A stretch of 64,000 nucleotides of DNA. Source: Shewanella sp. Isolate13 (GTDB lineage: Bacteria > Pseudomonadota > Gammaproteobacteria > Enterobacterales > Shewanellaceae). Numbering within the stretch: the stretch's first letter is position 1; the number at the start of each line of letters is the position of its first letter. Shown here piece after piece: positions 43,840 to 54,452 of the stretch. The stretch lies in NCBI RefSeq assembly GCF_022398325.1, contig NZ_JAKEVD010000023.1, positions 25,219-89,218 of the forward strand. Reading direction: 5' to 3'. The position numbers and the translations under genes are program-made. The notes below the pieces were generated by a model. The model was not told the origin of the DNA. It saw only the letters and a program-made list of their open reading frames with translations, and searched no databases.

Positions 43840-45033
43840 TTAAAGCACTTTCGCAATGGCGTTACAGATCACAGGCATATTTGACTTGGTCATGCCAGCA
43901 ACGCTGATGCGGCCAGAACCTACGATATAGACTGCAAACTCATCTCTTAGACGGTTCACCTGCTCTTTAGTTAGACCCGAGAAGCTAAACATACCATTCT
44001 GGCGAGAGATAAATTCGAAATCTTGCTCAACCCCCGCAGCTTTGAGTGACTCGACAAACAGGGTACGCATTTCGGCAATACGCTCACGCATCTCTTGTAA
44101 CTCTTCATGCCAAAGCTGCTTTAGCGCTTCATCTTCTAGAATGGTGCTTACGATTAATGCGCCATGTGCAGGCGGGTTCGAGTAAGAAGCCCGAATGGTG
44201 CTCTTTATCTGGCTAAATGCATTGACCGCTTCTTCGCCGTTAGCCGCTACAACTGTGACGGCGCCGATACGCTCGTTATATAGGCCAAAGTTTTTAGAAA
44301 ATGAGTTAGCAACAATCAGTTCAGGTACCGTATTAGCAACAATACGTAGGCCTTGCGCATCTTCTTCAACACCTGCCCCGAAGCCTTGATAGGCAAAGTC
44401 AAACAGGGGCACTAACGATTTAGCTAGGCAAAGATCGGCTACTTGTTGCCATTGCGCATTGTCTAAATCAATACCGGTCGGGTTATGACAGCAGCCATGA
44501 AGCAAGACAAGATCGCCCTCTTCCGCCATTTGCAGATCAGCAATCATTGCATCGAAGTCTAAGCCATGAGTCTCTGCCTTGTAATAACGGTACTCCGCAA
44601 TCTCTAATCCCGCTGTGCTGAAAATATTATTATGGTTCGCCCATGTAGGGTTACTGATCCAAATTTTCTTTGAACTCGTATGACGAACTAGGAATTCTGC
44701 CGCGACTCTAAGAGAACCTGTTCCGCCTGGCGCCTGAGCCGTCAAAGCTCGCTGCTCAGAAACAACTGTGTGCTCACTGCCAAACAGTAGAGTCTGTACG
44801 GCGCGGTTGTATGCTTGGACGCCTTCCATACCTAGGTAGCTCTTACTGCTTTCGCTGGCTAATAATTTCTCTTCTGCAAATTTTACAGACTTAAGAATAG
44901 GTGTCTGGCCTGACTCGTCTTTATATATGCCTACGCCCAAGTTCACTTTGTTTTCGCGAACATCAGCTTTAAATGCATCTGTTAAGCCTAAAATTGGATC
45001 TGCAGGGGCCAGTTCAACCTGGGAAAATATCAT
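43840..45033 (-). CDS. Aromatic/aspartate aminotransferase (TyrB/AspC family)
   Basis: A 397-residue PLP-dependent class I aminotransferase, full family length. It has the N-terminal APADPILGLTDAFKAD and NLGVGIYKDESG typical of AspC/TyrB, NPTWANHNNIF, LLHGCCHNPTGIDL and the PLP lysine in ANSFSKNFGLYNERIG. The motifs do not by themselves separate aspartate from aromatic preference; the sequence is closest to proteins annotated as aromatic aminotransferases. Monocistronic, with a terminator shared with the YvcK-like gene. Confidence 0.9.
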   Translation of the reverse strand: MIFSQVELAPADPILGLTDAFKADVRENKVNLGVGIYKDESGQTPILKSVKFAEEKLLASESSKSYLGMEGVQAYNRAVQTLLFGSEHTVVSEQRALTAQAPGGTGSLRVAAEFLVRHTSSKKIWISNPTWANHNNIFSTAGLEIAEYRYYKAETHGLDFDAMIADLQMAEEGDLVLLHGCCHNPTGIDLDNAQWQQVADLCLAKSLVPLFDFAYQGFGAGVEEDAQGLRIVANTVPELIVANSFSKNFGLYNERIGAVTVVAANGEEAVNAFSQIKSTIRASYSNPPAHGALIVSTILEDEALKQLWHEELQEMRERIAEMRTLFVESLKAAGVEQDFEFISRQNGMFSFSGLTKEQVNRLRDEFAVYIVGSGRISVAGMTKSNMPVICNAIAKVL

Positions 45034-45254
45034 TGTGGCTTTCCTAAATATTAGAAGTGTAGGGTTTTCGAGTGTATTTATAACATTGAAGCTATTTCTG
45101 AGAAAGAGAGATTTACGACTATTAGTAAATTTTGAGGCTCAGCGATTCTTTTATCAATTTCATACTGAAAAATATAAATATTCGACAATATCATCGGCCA
45201 ATATTCACAATTATATAATCTATAAACTGATTGTTTTTTTGCTCTTTATGAAAT

Positions 45255-45286
45255 AAAAAAGCCTTCACAAAAGTGAAGGCTTTTTT
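45255..45286 (-). terminator. Terminator of serS
   Basis: A 14-bp stem (AAAAAAGCCTTCAC with GTGAAGGCTTTTTT), loop of 4 bases, about 18 bp after the serS stop. It ends the lolA-rarA-crcB-serS transcript. Confidence 0.92.
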
Positions 45287-45303
45287 GGCAGGCTAAAAAT
45301 CGC

Positions 45304-46596
<1,293 letters not shown>

Positions 46597-46608
46597 TTAT
46601 CTTAATAG

Positions 46609-46983
46609 TTAAAAACGAGAAAACACCAATTGCTGTCCTAGATAAACGACGAAAATACATACGCCGACGTTAACAACAACATTCAATACGGCTTTAACCA
46701 AATGGCCCTGTTGTATCAACAGCAAAGTCTCATTGGAAAAAGTAGAAAACGTGGTCAGGGCTCCTAACATGCCAACCCCGATAAACGCCTTAATCTCTGG
46801 GCTAAGTTCGCTAACTTGACCGAGTGCAAAAATAACACCCATTAAAAACGAACCTAAGATATTGACGACCAGTGTACCAAAAGGAAATCCACTACCAAAT
46901 ACCTGAAGCATCAATAATGAGATAAGATAGCGAAAAACCGCCCCAATTGAGCCACCTATGGCTACAAAAAGAACATTATTCAT
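46609..46983 (-). CDS. crcB: Fluoride ion channel
   Basis: A 124-residue inner-membrane protein with four hydrophobic helices that exports fluoride as a dual-topology dimer. Family motifs are [13 protein letters not shown] near the N-terminus, [17 protein letters not shown] with the conserved Asn, and [13 protein letters not shown]. It overlaps rarA by 8 bp and is followed by serS after 18 bp. No fluoride riboswitch is visible. Confidence 0.95.
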   Translation of the reverse strand: MNNVLFVAIGGSIGAVFRYLISLLMLQVFGSGFPFGTLVVNILGSFLMGVIFALGQVSELSPEIKAFIGVGMLGALTTFSTFSNETLLLIQQGHLVKAVLNVVVNVGVCIFVVYLGQQLVFSRF

Positions 46984-48307
46984 ATCTTTTTACCTTACTT
47001 TGTTCATCTAGTTGCCGAAGTTGAGTCAGCTTATCTTTAATTCGCTTTTCAAAACCACGTTCTGTTGGATAATAAAACTGCTGTTCGGTTAAAGATGGTG
47101 GCATATACTTTTCACCAGATGCATAAGCATTGGGCTCATCATGTGCGTAACGATAGCCTTCACCGTTACCAATTTCTTGCATCAATTTAGTCGGTGCATT
47201 ACATAGGTGTTTAGGTACAGGCTCATGTCCAGTCTCTCTGGCAAGCTGCCGAGCTCTCGCAAATGCCGTGTAAACTGCATTGCTTTTAGGGGCACTAGCT
47301 AGATACAACACGGCTTGTGCTATCGCGCGCTCGCCCTCCGATGGGCCGACTCGGTGAAAACACTCCCAAGCATTAACGGCGACAGTCATTGCCATAGGAT
47401 CCGCATTACCTATGTCTTCTGATGCGATAGCCAACAATCGACGTGCTACGTAAAGCGGGTCGCATCCTCCCTCAAGCATTCGACAATACCAATAAAGTGC
47501 AGCGTCGGGAGCCGAACCGCGAATAGACTTATGTACTGCCGAAATTAGGTCGTAATATTGATCGCCATTTTTATCAAAGCCAGCTAACTGCTGACCTGCA
47601 ACCTGAACGATCATCTCCTCGGTAAAGGCATCGCCATCTTTGAGCATGTCGCTCATAAGCTCAATCAGGTTTAACGCCTTCCGGGCGTCACCGTCACAAG
47701 TTTGCGCCAGTTTTAACGCAACTTCTGCGGGTAGAGTAAGCTTTCGCTTGCCCAAGCCGCGTTCTTCGTCTTGCAGCGCCTGCTGGACGATCTGCTCTAT
47801 CTCTTGTGGCTCTAATTGTTTAATCACATAAACCCGAGCACGAGATAGCAATGCATTATTTATCTCAAAAGAGGGGTTTTCGGTGGTGGCACCAACAAAA
47901 ATGACGGTACCATCTTCGATAAATGGCAGAAAAGCGTCTTGCTGGCTTTTGTTGAAACGGTGGACCTCATCGACAAATAACAAGGTGCGCTGACCACGTG
48001 ATTGAGCCACGTTTTTAGCGTGTTCGATGGCACTACGGATCTCTTTTACGCCGGAAGTCACCGCTGAAATACGCTCTACATGGGCATTAGCATAACGGGC
48101 GACTAACTCAGCTAATGTGGTTTTGCCAGTGCCTGGCGGCCCCCAAAACATCATCGAGTGTGCACGTCCAGCCTCAAGCGCTTGGCGTAAAGGTTGCCCT
48201 TCCCCAAGCAAGTGAGATTGACCGATATACTGCTCTAATGTTTCCGGCCTCATTCTTGCGGCTAGAGGGCGAAAATCCGGAGCAAAATCAAAACTAAAAC
48301 TAGACAC
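46976..48307 (-). CDS. rarA: Replication-associated recombination protein A
   Basis: A 443-residue AAA+ ATPase of the RarA/MgsA/WRNIP1 family that acts at stalled replication forks. Walker A is GPPGTGKT at 56-63, Walker B and the following motif are [20 protein letters not shown], and sensor 1 is [10 protein letters not shown]. The C-terminal tetramerisation region has [12 protein letters not shown] and [15 protein letters not shown]. It overlaps crcB by 8 bp and follows lolA closely. Confidence 0.96.
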   Translation of the reverse strand: MSSFSFDFAPDFRPLAARMRPETLEQYIGQSHLLGEGQPLRQALEAGRAHSMMFWGPPGTGKTTLAELVARYANAHVERISAVTSGVKEIRSAIEHAKNVAQSRGQRTLLFVDEVHRFNKSQQDAFLPFIEDGTVIFVGATTENPSFEINNALLSRARVYVIKQLEPQEIEQIVQQALQDEERGLGKRKLTLPAEVALKLAQTCDGDARKALNLIELMSDMLKDGDAFTEEMIVQVAGQQLAGFDKNGDQYYDLISAVHKSIRGSAPDAALYWYCRMLEGGCDPLYVARRLLAIASEDIGNADPMAMTVAVNAWECFHRVGPSEGERAIAQAVLYLASAPKSNAVYTAFARARQLARETGHEPVPKHLCNAPTKLMQEIGNGEGYRYAHDEPNAYASGEKYMPPSLTEQQFYYPTERGFEKRIKDKLTQLRQLDEQSKVKRYE

Positions 48308-48316
48308 AAACTTCTC

Positions 48317-48943
48317 TTAATTAGGGGCGTTTAAACGCTGATCATCAATATCTACATCATCGGGGACAATAAATTTAAAAAGCTGCTTGTCATTTTCAGC
48401 TATCGAACTCTGATTCGTCAGGGTGAAGTCACTGACATTCCCCTGCTGATCTTTCAAGACCATTTTAGTCAGTTGTTGCTGATCAAAGCACACTTCCACT
48501 TTCGATACGCCACTGTCGAGTTCTTTAGGACTAATCTTAAAACACTCTCCCTCATTAACGACATTATATTTTGCCCAAGTCGCATCGTCTGAATGCACTA
48601 ATAGCGCGATGGGAGATGCATTAATCGCCTGGTTGATATCCATTACTGACACTTCTTCAGCAAATGGGTTATAGATCCATACATCGGTACCATCGGCAAC
48701 GATTAAAGATTCATCTGGCGCAGTTAAATGCCAGTAAAACTGATTGGGATGAGACAGTGCAAATACGCCCTCACCGGTTTGAATAACTTTCTCGTTAATG
48801 TCAGTCACAGTTTGATTAAAGTTGGCTTTTAATGTGTGGATATCCGTTAGCTTTAACTTTAAGTCTTCGGATGCGTCTGCAAATGCTGGAAAGTGGCTTA
48901 ACAACGGCAAACTAAATGCTACCAAGGTGAAGATTTTTTTCAT
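48317..48943 (-). CDS. lolA: Outer-membrane lipoprotein carrier protein
   Basis: A periplasmic chaperone of about 208 residues that carries lipoproteins from the LolCDE complex to LolB. Signal peptide [19 protein letters not shown] ends before [11 protein letters not shown]. LolA features are the ANFNQTV segment, the [15 protein letters not shown] motif and [11 protein letters not shown]. The frame opens at a TTG at 48955, but GGAG is best placed for the ATG at 48943. It follows ftsK, as in most gammaproteobacteria. Confidence 0.95.
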   Translation of the reverse strand: MKKIFTLVAFSLPLLSHFPAFADASEDLKLKLTDIHTLKANFNQTVTDINEKVIQTGEGVFALSHPNQFYWHLTAPDESLIVADGTDVWIYNPFAEEVSVMDINQAINASPIALLVHSDDATWAKYNVVNEGECFKISPKELDSGVSKVEVCFDQQQLTKMVLKDQQGNVSDFTLTNQSSIAENDKQLFKFIVPDDVDIDDQRLNAPN

Positions 48944-48956
48944 TTTTCTCTCCAAG

Positions 48957-48980
48957 GTAAAGCCTCGGATGAGGCTTTAC
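48957..48980. other. Perfect 10-bp hairpin between ftsK and lolA
   Basis: GTAAAGCCTC (48957-48966) pairs with GAGGCTTTAC (48971-48980), loop GGAT, in the 67-bp gap between the two genes. On the coding strand it ends four bases before the lolA ribosome binding site and lacks a T run. It may control lolA expression relative to ftsK. Confidence 0.5.
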
Positions 48981-49010
48981 GCAGAATATCTTTAGTGTTC
49001 TTTAATGATG

Positions 49011-51551
49011 CTAGACGTAATCTTTTGGTGGTGGCGGTGCCAACACCTCTCGATTACCATTATGTCCTTGGGCACTGACGACGCCTTGAAGTTCCATCTG
49101 CTCGATAATACGAGCGGCGCGGTTATAGCCGATTTTGAACTTACGTTGTACGCTCGAGATAGAGCCGCGGCGGCTTTGTGTCACAAAGGCGACCGCTTCA
49201 TCATACAAAGCATCCATCTCTTCTTCACTATCACTGGCTTCACCCGGTAACAGGACTTGTTCACCTTCGGCAGAGCCTTGTAAAATCTCATCGATATATT
49301 GTGGTTTACCACGAGCATGCCAATCGGCAACGACCTTGTGAACTTCATGATCATCGATAAAAGCACCATGTACACGTACGGGCACACTCGTTCCAGGTGG
49401 AAGATAAAGCATATCACCCATACCCAGTAAGGTTTCAGCCCCTTGTTGATCTAGAATGGTTCTAGAGTCAATTCGAGACGATACCTGAAATGCCATTCGT
49501 GTTGGAATGTTAGCCTTAATCAAGCCAGTGATAACGTCCACTGAGGGTCTTTGCGTCGCTAAGATCAAGTGTATACCTGCCGCACGTGCCTTTTGCGCAA
49601 TACGAGCGATCAACTCTTCTACTTTCTTACCAACAATCATCATCATATCGGCAAATTCGTCAACCACGACAACAATAGAAGGTAACTTATCTAACTCTGG
49701 AGCTTCAGAATCCATACTTTCTGACGCCTTCCAAAGCGGATCGAAGACTGGCTCACCCGCCTCTTTCGCTTCTTTTATCTTAGCGTTATAGCCTTTTAGA
49801 TTTCTAACCCCTAAAGCCGACATCAGCTTATAACGACGTTCCATTTCACCTACGCACCAACGCAGCGAGTTAGCCGCTTCCTTCATATCGGTAACCACCT
49901 CACAAAGAAGGTGCGGGATCCCCTCATACACAGATAGCTCAAGCATTTTGGGGTCGATCATGATAAAGCGTACGTCGTCTGGCCCGGACTTATAAAGTAA
50001 GCTGGTGATCATCACGTTAACACCAACAGACTTACCCGAGCCGGTGGTACCGGCAACCAAAAGGTGCGGCATCTTGCCTAAGTCTACAACGACTGGCTTA
50101 CCGCCAATATCAGCACCAAGCACCATGCTAAGGTGTGATGGGTTATCTCTGAAGTCTTCGCAATCGAGCACATCTCGCATAAACACTGTTTCGCGGAATT
50201 TATTGGGTAGCTCTAGACCGACATACGCTTTACCAGGGATCACTTCGACGACTCGCACATTTTCAGCTAACAGAGAACGTGCTAAATCCTTAGATAAATT
50301 GGTGATCTTTGAGGCTTTAACCCCCGGAGCGAGTTCTAGTTCAAATCTGGTGACCACAGGGCCTGGGTAAACACCGACAACATTAGCGGTAATATTAAAG
50401 TCGGCTAACTTCACTTCGACCAGTTTACCTATCTGTTCAAGCTCTTCTTGGCTAATTGGGTTCGCTTTTCGATTTGGCACATCTAGCAATGAGATACAAG
50501 GTAAAGGTGCCATTGGAGGACGTGCCTGCTCAACGTCTTGCCCTGGCAATACCACGATGCCATCGACGACTTTGGCTTTTTCCTCTTCTTTACGTTTAAC
50601 CGTATTAACGGCAGTCGTTGAAGCATCGCTATTAAAATCGATAGACTCAACTTCATCGGCGTTGTCACTTACCAAAGGCGCTTCGATGCTTGGCTCTGCG
50701 GCAACCTCTTTAACTTGGCTCATATCCAATGATGGTTCAATGATCTGAGGCTCCACCCTAGCTGTCGCGAACTCAACTTTAGATTGTTTCTTAGTAAGCG
50801 GTGGTTGAGGCGAAGGCTCTTCTTCATATGAGCCTTCGTCGTCATCTTCGCCCTCTGGGTATTGTGCCTTATTACGGCGCTCTTTAAAGCGCTCGACAAC
50901 GGACAAGAACCCTCTTGTGTCTTCGGTGTCGCCTAGTTCAGGCTTAAACTTATTGGGTAGGTCCCTAACCGCCTTAAATAGCCATATCGTCGCATACCCA
51001 GTTAAATCAACAACGGTCAACCAACTGATCCCCGTGAGAAGGGTAAAACCGGCACAGACGAAGCAGAGCAGCAATAATGTTGTGCCGAGCTTATTAAAGT
51101 ACGGCAACATGGCTTGGCCGATCACATCTCCAGCAACGCCTCCGGCCGAGAAACCGTAAATACCATTGGCGTTCATGCTAGATAATGCAGCAAGACTCAG
51201 AACGATAAGCAGAAAGCCTATTAAGCGTAGACCTACTGAAAAATAATCAATTTCGAGTAACTTATGGGTACGTTTAAAGAGTAACCATCCCGTCAGGGCG
51301 ATTATGATAGGTATGATGTAGGCACAATACCCGAAGAAATAAAATAATACATCGGCTAACCAAGCACCAACAGCGCCGGTTAAGTTATTAATTTCTCCGC
51401 CAAAATTGGCCTGACTCCAGCCTGGGTCGGAGGAGTGGAAGCTACTTAATGCGATTAGAACGTATGTTGCCAACATGCAACAGATGATGAGACTACCTTC
51501 TAATAGCCGTTGTACGCCTGAAAGCGTTTTAACACTATTTCCCTTAGACAA
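49011..51551 (-). CDS. ftsK: DNA translocase FtsK
   Basis: An 846-residue septal DNA pump that aligns chromosome dimers for Xer recombination during division. The N-terminus has four or five membrane helices; an acidic, Pro- and Glu-rich linker follows at about 215-345. The motor has Walker [12 protein letters not shown], Walker [12 protein letters not shown] and the signature [13 protein letters not shown]. The C-terminal winged-helix gamma domain ([20 protein letters not shown], then [11 protein letters not shown]) reads KOPS. It is shorter than E. coli FtsK because the linker is short. Confidence 0.96.
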   Translation of the reverse strand: MSKGNSVKTLSGVQRLLEGSLIICCMLATYVLIALSSFHSSDPGWSQANFGGEINNLTGAVGAWLADVLFYFFGYCAYIIPIIIALTGWLLFKRTHKLLEIDYFSVGLRLIGFLLIVLSLAALSSMNANGIYGFSAGGVAGDVIGQAMLPYFNKLGTTLLLLCFVCAGFTLLTGISWLTVVDLTGYATIWLFKAVRDLPNKFKPELGDTEDTRGFLSVVERFKERRNKAQYPEGEDDDEGSYEEEPSPQPPLTKKQSKVEFATARVEPQIIEPSLDMSQVKEVAAEPSIEAPLVSDNADEVESIDFNSDASTTAVNTVKRKEEEKAKVVDGIVVLPGQDVEQARPPMAPLPCISLLDVPNRKANPISQEELEQIGKLVEVKLADFNITANVVGVYPGPVVTRFELELAPGVKASKITNLSKDLARSLLAENVRVVEVIPGKAYVGLELPNKFRETVFMRDVLDCEDFRDNPSHLSMVLGADIGGKPVVVDLGKMPHLLVAGTTGSGKSVGVNVMITSLLYKSGPDDVRFIMIDPKMLELSVYEGIPHLLCEVVTDMKEAANSLRWCVGEMERRYKLMSALGVRNLKGYNAKIKEAKEAGEPVFDPLWKASESMDSEAPELDKLPSIVVVVDEFADMMMIVGKKVEELIARIAQKARAAGIHLILATQRPSVDVITGLIKANIPTRMAFQVSSRIDSRTILDQQGAETLLGMGDMLYLPPGTSVPVRVHGAFIDDHEVHKVVADWHARGKPQYIDEILQGSAEGEQVLLPGEASDSEEEMDALYDEAVAFVTQSRRGSISSVQRKFKIGYNRAARIIEQMELQGVVSAQGHNGNREVLAPPPPKDYV

Positions 51552-51660
51552 TGGAAAACCTACACTAAAAAAACGTTAATTAGCTACAAGATACCAGAAA
51601 TTAAGAGTTTATGCAGCGTTTGAAACGAATGTGGGCACGCGCATAATTATGCACTTTTTG

Positions 51661-51696
51661 ATTTTGCATCATTTTGTATCATTTTGTATTTTGTAT
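51661..51696. repeat. AT-rich tandem repeat between ftsK and lrp
   Basis: Three 10-bp units (ATTTTGCATC, ATTTTGTATC, ATTTTGTATT) and a partial fourth lie just before the lrp terminator, within the ftsK promoter region. Confidence 0.7.
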
Positions 51697-51725
51697 AAAA
51701 AAAGGAGCCATTTAGGCTCCTTTTT
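51697..51725 (-). terminator. Terminator of lrp
   Basis: A stem AAAAAGGAGCC with GGCTCCTTTTT over a 5-base loop, about 15 bp after the lrp stop, with a T run on the minus strand. Confidence 0.88.
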
Positions 51726-51740
51726 CGGTTTAGCACAGGG

Positions 51741-52244
51741 TTAAAGCTCTGAAACCGTATTGATAGCAACGCGATTTGTTTGTTTAACCTCTTCCATTAC
51801 TACGTAAGTACGAGTATCTGAAACTGCTGGAAGTTTTAGCAGTGTTTCACCCAATAAACGACGATATGCAGACATATCAGACACTCGAGTCTTCAATAAG
51901 TAGTCGAAATCACCAGAAACCAAGTGACACTCTTGAATATCATCGAGTAATTGAACGGCTTTATTAAACTTATCAAATACTTCAGCTGTATCGCGGTTTA
52001 GTGTGATCTCAACGAAAACAAGTAGCGAAGCGCCCAAGTAATGAGGGTTTACAAGTGCTGTATAGCCCTTGATGTAGCCTTGTTTTTCCAACCTTTTTAC
52101 CCTTTCGAGGCAAGGCGTTGGACTCAGTCCTACACGTTTTGATAGCTCTACGTTTGAAATTCGGCCATCAATCTGTAACTCGTTAAGTATATTTCTATCT
52201 ATACGATCTAAGTCTTTTATAGGACTCTTTTTATTATTAACCAT
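51741..52244 (-). CDS. lrp: Leucine-responsive regulatory protein
   Basis: A 167-residue Lrp/AsnC regulator almost identical in pattern to E. coli Lrp. It has an N-terminal helix-turn-helix (LDRIDRNILNELQIDGRIS, then VELSKRVGLSPTPCLERV) and a C-terminal RAM effector domain (ECHLVSGDFDYLLKTRV). The frame extends to 52265, but AGGG before the ATG at 52244 gives MVNNKKSPIKDLD. It is divergent from ald, a typical Lrp target. Confidence 0.95.
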   Translation of the reverse strand: MVNNKKSPIKDLDRIDRNILNELQIDGRISNVELSKRVGLSPTPCLERVKRLEKQGYIKGYTALVNPHYLGASLLVFVEITLNRDTAEVFDKFNKAVQLLDDIQECHLVSGDFDYLLKTRVSDMSAYRRLLGETLLKLPAVSDTRTYVVMEEVKQTNRVAINTVSEL

Positions 52245-52424
52245 ATTTATAACCCTGGTTGGCAACTACAACGATATTATTTGCTAGTTTTATGAAAACT
52301 TCAGCAGCATAAACTGCAGAATGAATACTATACTAGATTTCCCTGAAACATTCACGTTCAGGCTAGATAAAATAACAATTACACCCATACAAAATGGGTT
52401 TTTATGCGAATTTGAGGCTCGAAG
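52245..52424. promoter_or_regulatory. Shared regulatory region between lrp and ald
   Basis: 180 bp, AT-rich, between two divergent genes. Lrp sites are degenerate and no single one can be named by eye. Confidence 0.4.
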
Positions 52425-53540
52425 ATGATTATAGGCGTTCCAAAAGAAATCAAAAACCACGAATATCGTGTTGGCATGGTTCCATCAAGTGTACGTGAAT
52501 TGACCCTGCGTGGTCATGAGGTTTTTATTGAGACAAATGCTGGCTCAGGCATTGGTTTTTCGAATCAAGATTATATCGATGTGGGTGCCAAAATCCTCGA
52601 CACAGCAGCAGAGGTTTTTGCACAATCTGAAATGATTGTGAAAGTGAAGGAACCCCAAGCCGTTGAGCGTGCAATGCTACGTGAAGATCAGTTGCTATTT
52701 ACCTATCTTCATCTTGCTCCTGACCTCCCTCAAACAGAAGACCTTATTAAAAGTGGCTCTGTCTGTATCGCCTACGAAACAGTAACCGATGATCGTGGCG
52801 CTCTTCCTCTACTTGCACCTATGTCTGAAGTCGCTGGCCGCATGTCAATTCAAGCTGGTGCCATGGCGCTTGAGAAATCTATGGGTGGCCGCGGTATGTT
52901 ACTCGGTGGCGTACCAGGTGTAGAGCCAGCTAAGGTCGTTATTATTGGTGGTGGTATGGTCGGCACAAATGCCGCCCAAATGGCTGTAGGCCTTGGCGCT
53001 GACGTTGTTATCCTAGATCGCAGCATCGATGCTCTTCGTCGTTTGAATGCCCAGTTCGATAATAAAGTAAAAGCCATTTACTCTACTGCTGACGCGATTG
53101 AGAAGCATGTGCTTGAAGCGGACCTTGTCATTGGCGGCGTATTGGTCCCTGGTGCTGCAGCACCAAAGCTAGTCACTAAAGAGCACATCAAGCGCATGAA
53201 GCCTGGTTCAGCGATTGTCGATGTCGCTATCGATCAGGGCGGCTGTATTGAAACCTCTCATGCAACTACTCACCAAGATCCAACCTACATCGTTGACGAC
53301 GTTGTACATTACTGCGTGGCTAATATGCCGGGAGCGGTAGCACGTACATCGACGTTTGCACTAAACAATGCGACCCTGCCATACATAATCAAGCTTGCTG
53401 AGCTTGGCTACCGTAAAGCATTACTGCAAGATAAGCATTTGCTTAACGGCTTGAATGTTATGCATGGAAAGATCACTTGTGAAGAAGTGGCTGAAGCGCT
53501 TAACTTTGAGTTCGTCGACCCAATGATATTATTGAAATAA
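52425..53540 (+). CDS. ald: Alanine dehydrogenase
   Basis: A 371-residue NAD-dependent enzyme converting L-alanine to pyruvate and ammonia. It has the substrate-binding residues K75 (IVKVKEP) and H96 (LHLAPD), the dinucleotide motif [16 protein letters not shown] and the [16 protein letters not shown] segment. Its position divergent from lrp suggests control by Lrp in response to alanine or leucine. Confidence 0.96.
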   Translation: MIIGVPKEIKNHEYRVGMVPSSVRELTLRGHEVFIETNAGSGIGFSNQDYIDVGAKILDTAAEVFAQSEMIVKVKEPQAVERAMLREDQLLFTYLHLAPDLPQTEDLIKSGSVCIAYETVTDDRGALPLLAPMSEVAGRMSIQAGAMALEKSMGGRGMLLGGVPGVEPAKVVIIGGGMVGTNAAQMAVGLGADVVILDRSIDALRRLNAQFDNKVKAIYSTADAIEKHVLEADLVIGGVLVPGAAAPKLVTKEHIKRMKPGSAIVDVAIDQGGCIETSHATTHQDPTYIVDDVVHYCVANMPGAVARTSTFALNNATLPYIIKLAELGYRKALLQDKHLLNGLNVMHGKITCEEVAEALNFEFVDPMILLK

Positions 53541-53554
53541 ATTCAGGAATAATC

Positions 53555-53582
53555 AAAAAGGGAGCCAGAGGCTCCCTTTTTT
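53555..53582. terminator. Terminator after ald, probably bidirectional
   Basis: AAAAAGGGAGCC pairs with GGCTCCCTTTTT over a 3-base loop. The response regulator gene ends 37 bp away on the other strand. Confidence 0.88.
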
Positions 53583-53618
53583 GTGCGTAAACAACACACC
53601 TATTAAACAGCGCCAGAA

Positions 53619-54305
53619 TTAAACCGCTGCAGAAATACTGTAACCTTTCCCCCTCACCGTATTAATTAGGCTCTTGGGTAACTCCTTAGCCGCTAACTTA
53701 CGCCGAGTGTTACTAATATGCATATCGAGGTTACGATCAAACTGTCCCAACTCTTTATGTAAAATACGTTGTTGCAACTCCTGTTTAGTTATTACCTGCC
53801 CCTTTCGCTCAAAAAGGTACTTAAATAGGCTAAACTCTGTCTGGGTTAAGGAGACCGAAGTTTCTGAAATCGAGACAGTGAAGCAACTATCGTCAAAGGC
53901 TATTTTGATGGCCCCATCATGGGCGAGTCTAACTTTATTGGTTGTGCTGTCTACCCTACGACATAATGCCTGCATTCGGATAGATAATTCTCGTGGATTA
54001 AAAGGTCGTACCATATAGTCATCGGCGCCAAGCTCATAAGCCTTTATTCTGTCTACCTCTTTATCAGAAGTAGAGAGCACCATTATCGGTTTACTTCCCC
54101 CAAGCGATGAGATGCGTACCAGTGCGCTGGTATCATTTATATCGAGTGCTAATAATATCAAGTCCGCCGAAGCGAAAGTGGGTTTTAATAAACCCTGTTC
54201 TGAACAGTTTCCCACTGCGACATCATAACCTTCGGCAGCAAGCACCTGTTGCAGGGCCCCCCTAGAGGCAGAATCCATATCCACCAATAAAACCTGTTTC
54301 ATCAC
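53619..54305 (-). CDS. OmpR-family response regulator with atypical receiver
   Basis: A 228-residue protein with a receiver domain (about 1-120) and a C-terminal OmpR-type winged helix (about 130-225, with LTQTEFSLFKYLFERKGQVIT and NTVRGKGYSI). The receiver is degenerate: where the phosphorylated Asp should follow the DLILL strand there is A53, with D55 two residues on; the acidic pair reads D9-M10; and the conserved Lys before Pro-Phe is R100. No histidine kinase adjoins. It is therefore probably phosphorylation-independent or unusual. The winged helix looks functional. Confidence 0.88.
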   Translation of the reverse strand: MMKQVLLVDMDSASRGALQQVLAAEGYDVAVGNCSEQGLLKPTFASADLILLALDINDTSALVRISSLGGSKPIMVLSTSDKEVDRIKAYELGADDYMVRPFNPRELSIRMQALCRRVDSTTNKVRLAHDGAIKIAFDDSCFTVSISETSVSLTQTEFSLFKYLFERKGQVITKQELQQRILHKELGQFDRNLDMHISNTRRKLAAKELPKSLINTVRGKGYSISAAV

Positions 54306-54402
54306 ACATAAACCTAAATACGAATAATTCCCATTAAGATTACAATATGTAAGACGGTTTGACTAGTCCCTTGTAGTAACAAGTTTATTTACAACGACTA
54401 AT

Positions 54403-54431
54403 AAAAAAGCCAGTTACGCACTGTAACTGGC
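54403..54431 (-). terminator. Terminator of the DUF885 gene
   Basis: GCCAGTTAC pairs with GTAACTGGC over a 5-base loop, followed on the minus strand by TTTTTT. Confidence 0.88.
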
Positions 54432-54452
54432 CTTGACTAACTGAGTGTGATT

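Noticed and set aside
45034..45254. Gap between the aminotransferase and serS terminator
   Set aside because: AT-rich promoter region only; the overlapping plus frame (44927-45256) is opposite the aminotransferase and has no start signal.
46609..46983. Fluoride riboswitch for crcB
   Set aside because: crcB overlaps rarA and lies mid-operon; no leader region exists in which the aptamer could form.
50005..50370. 121-codon plus frame opposite ftsK
   Set aside because: A mirror of the ftsK motor domain; no ribosome binding site or family signal.
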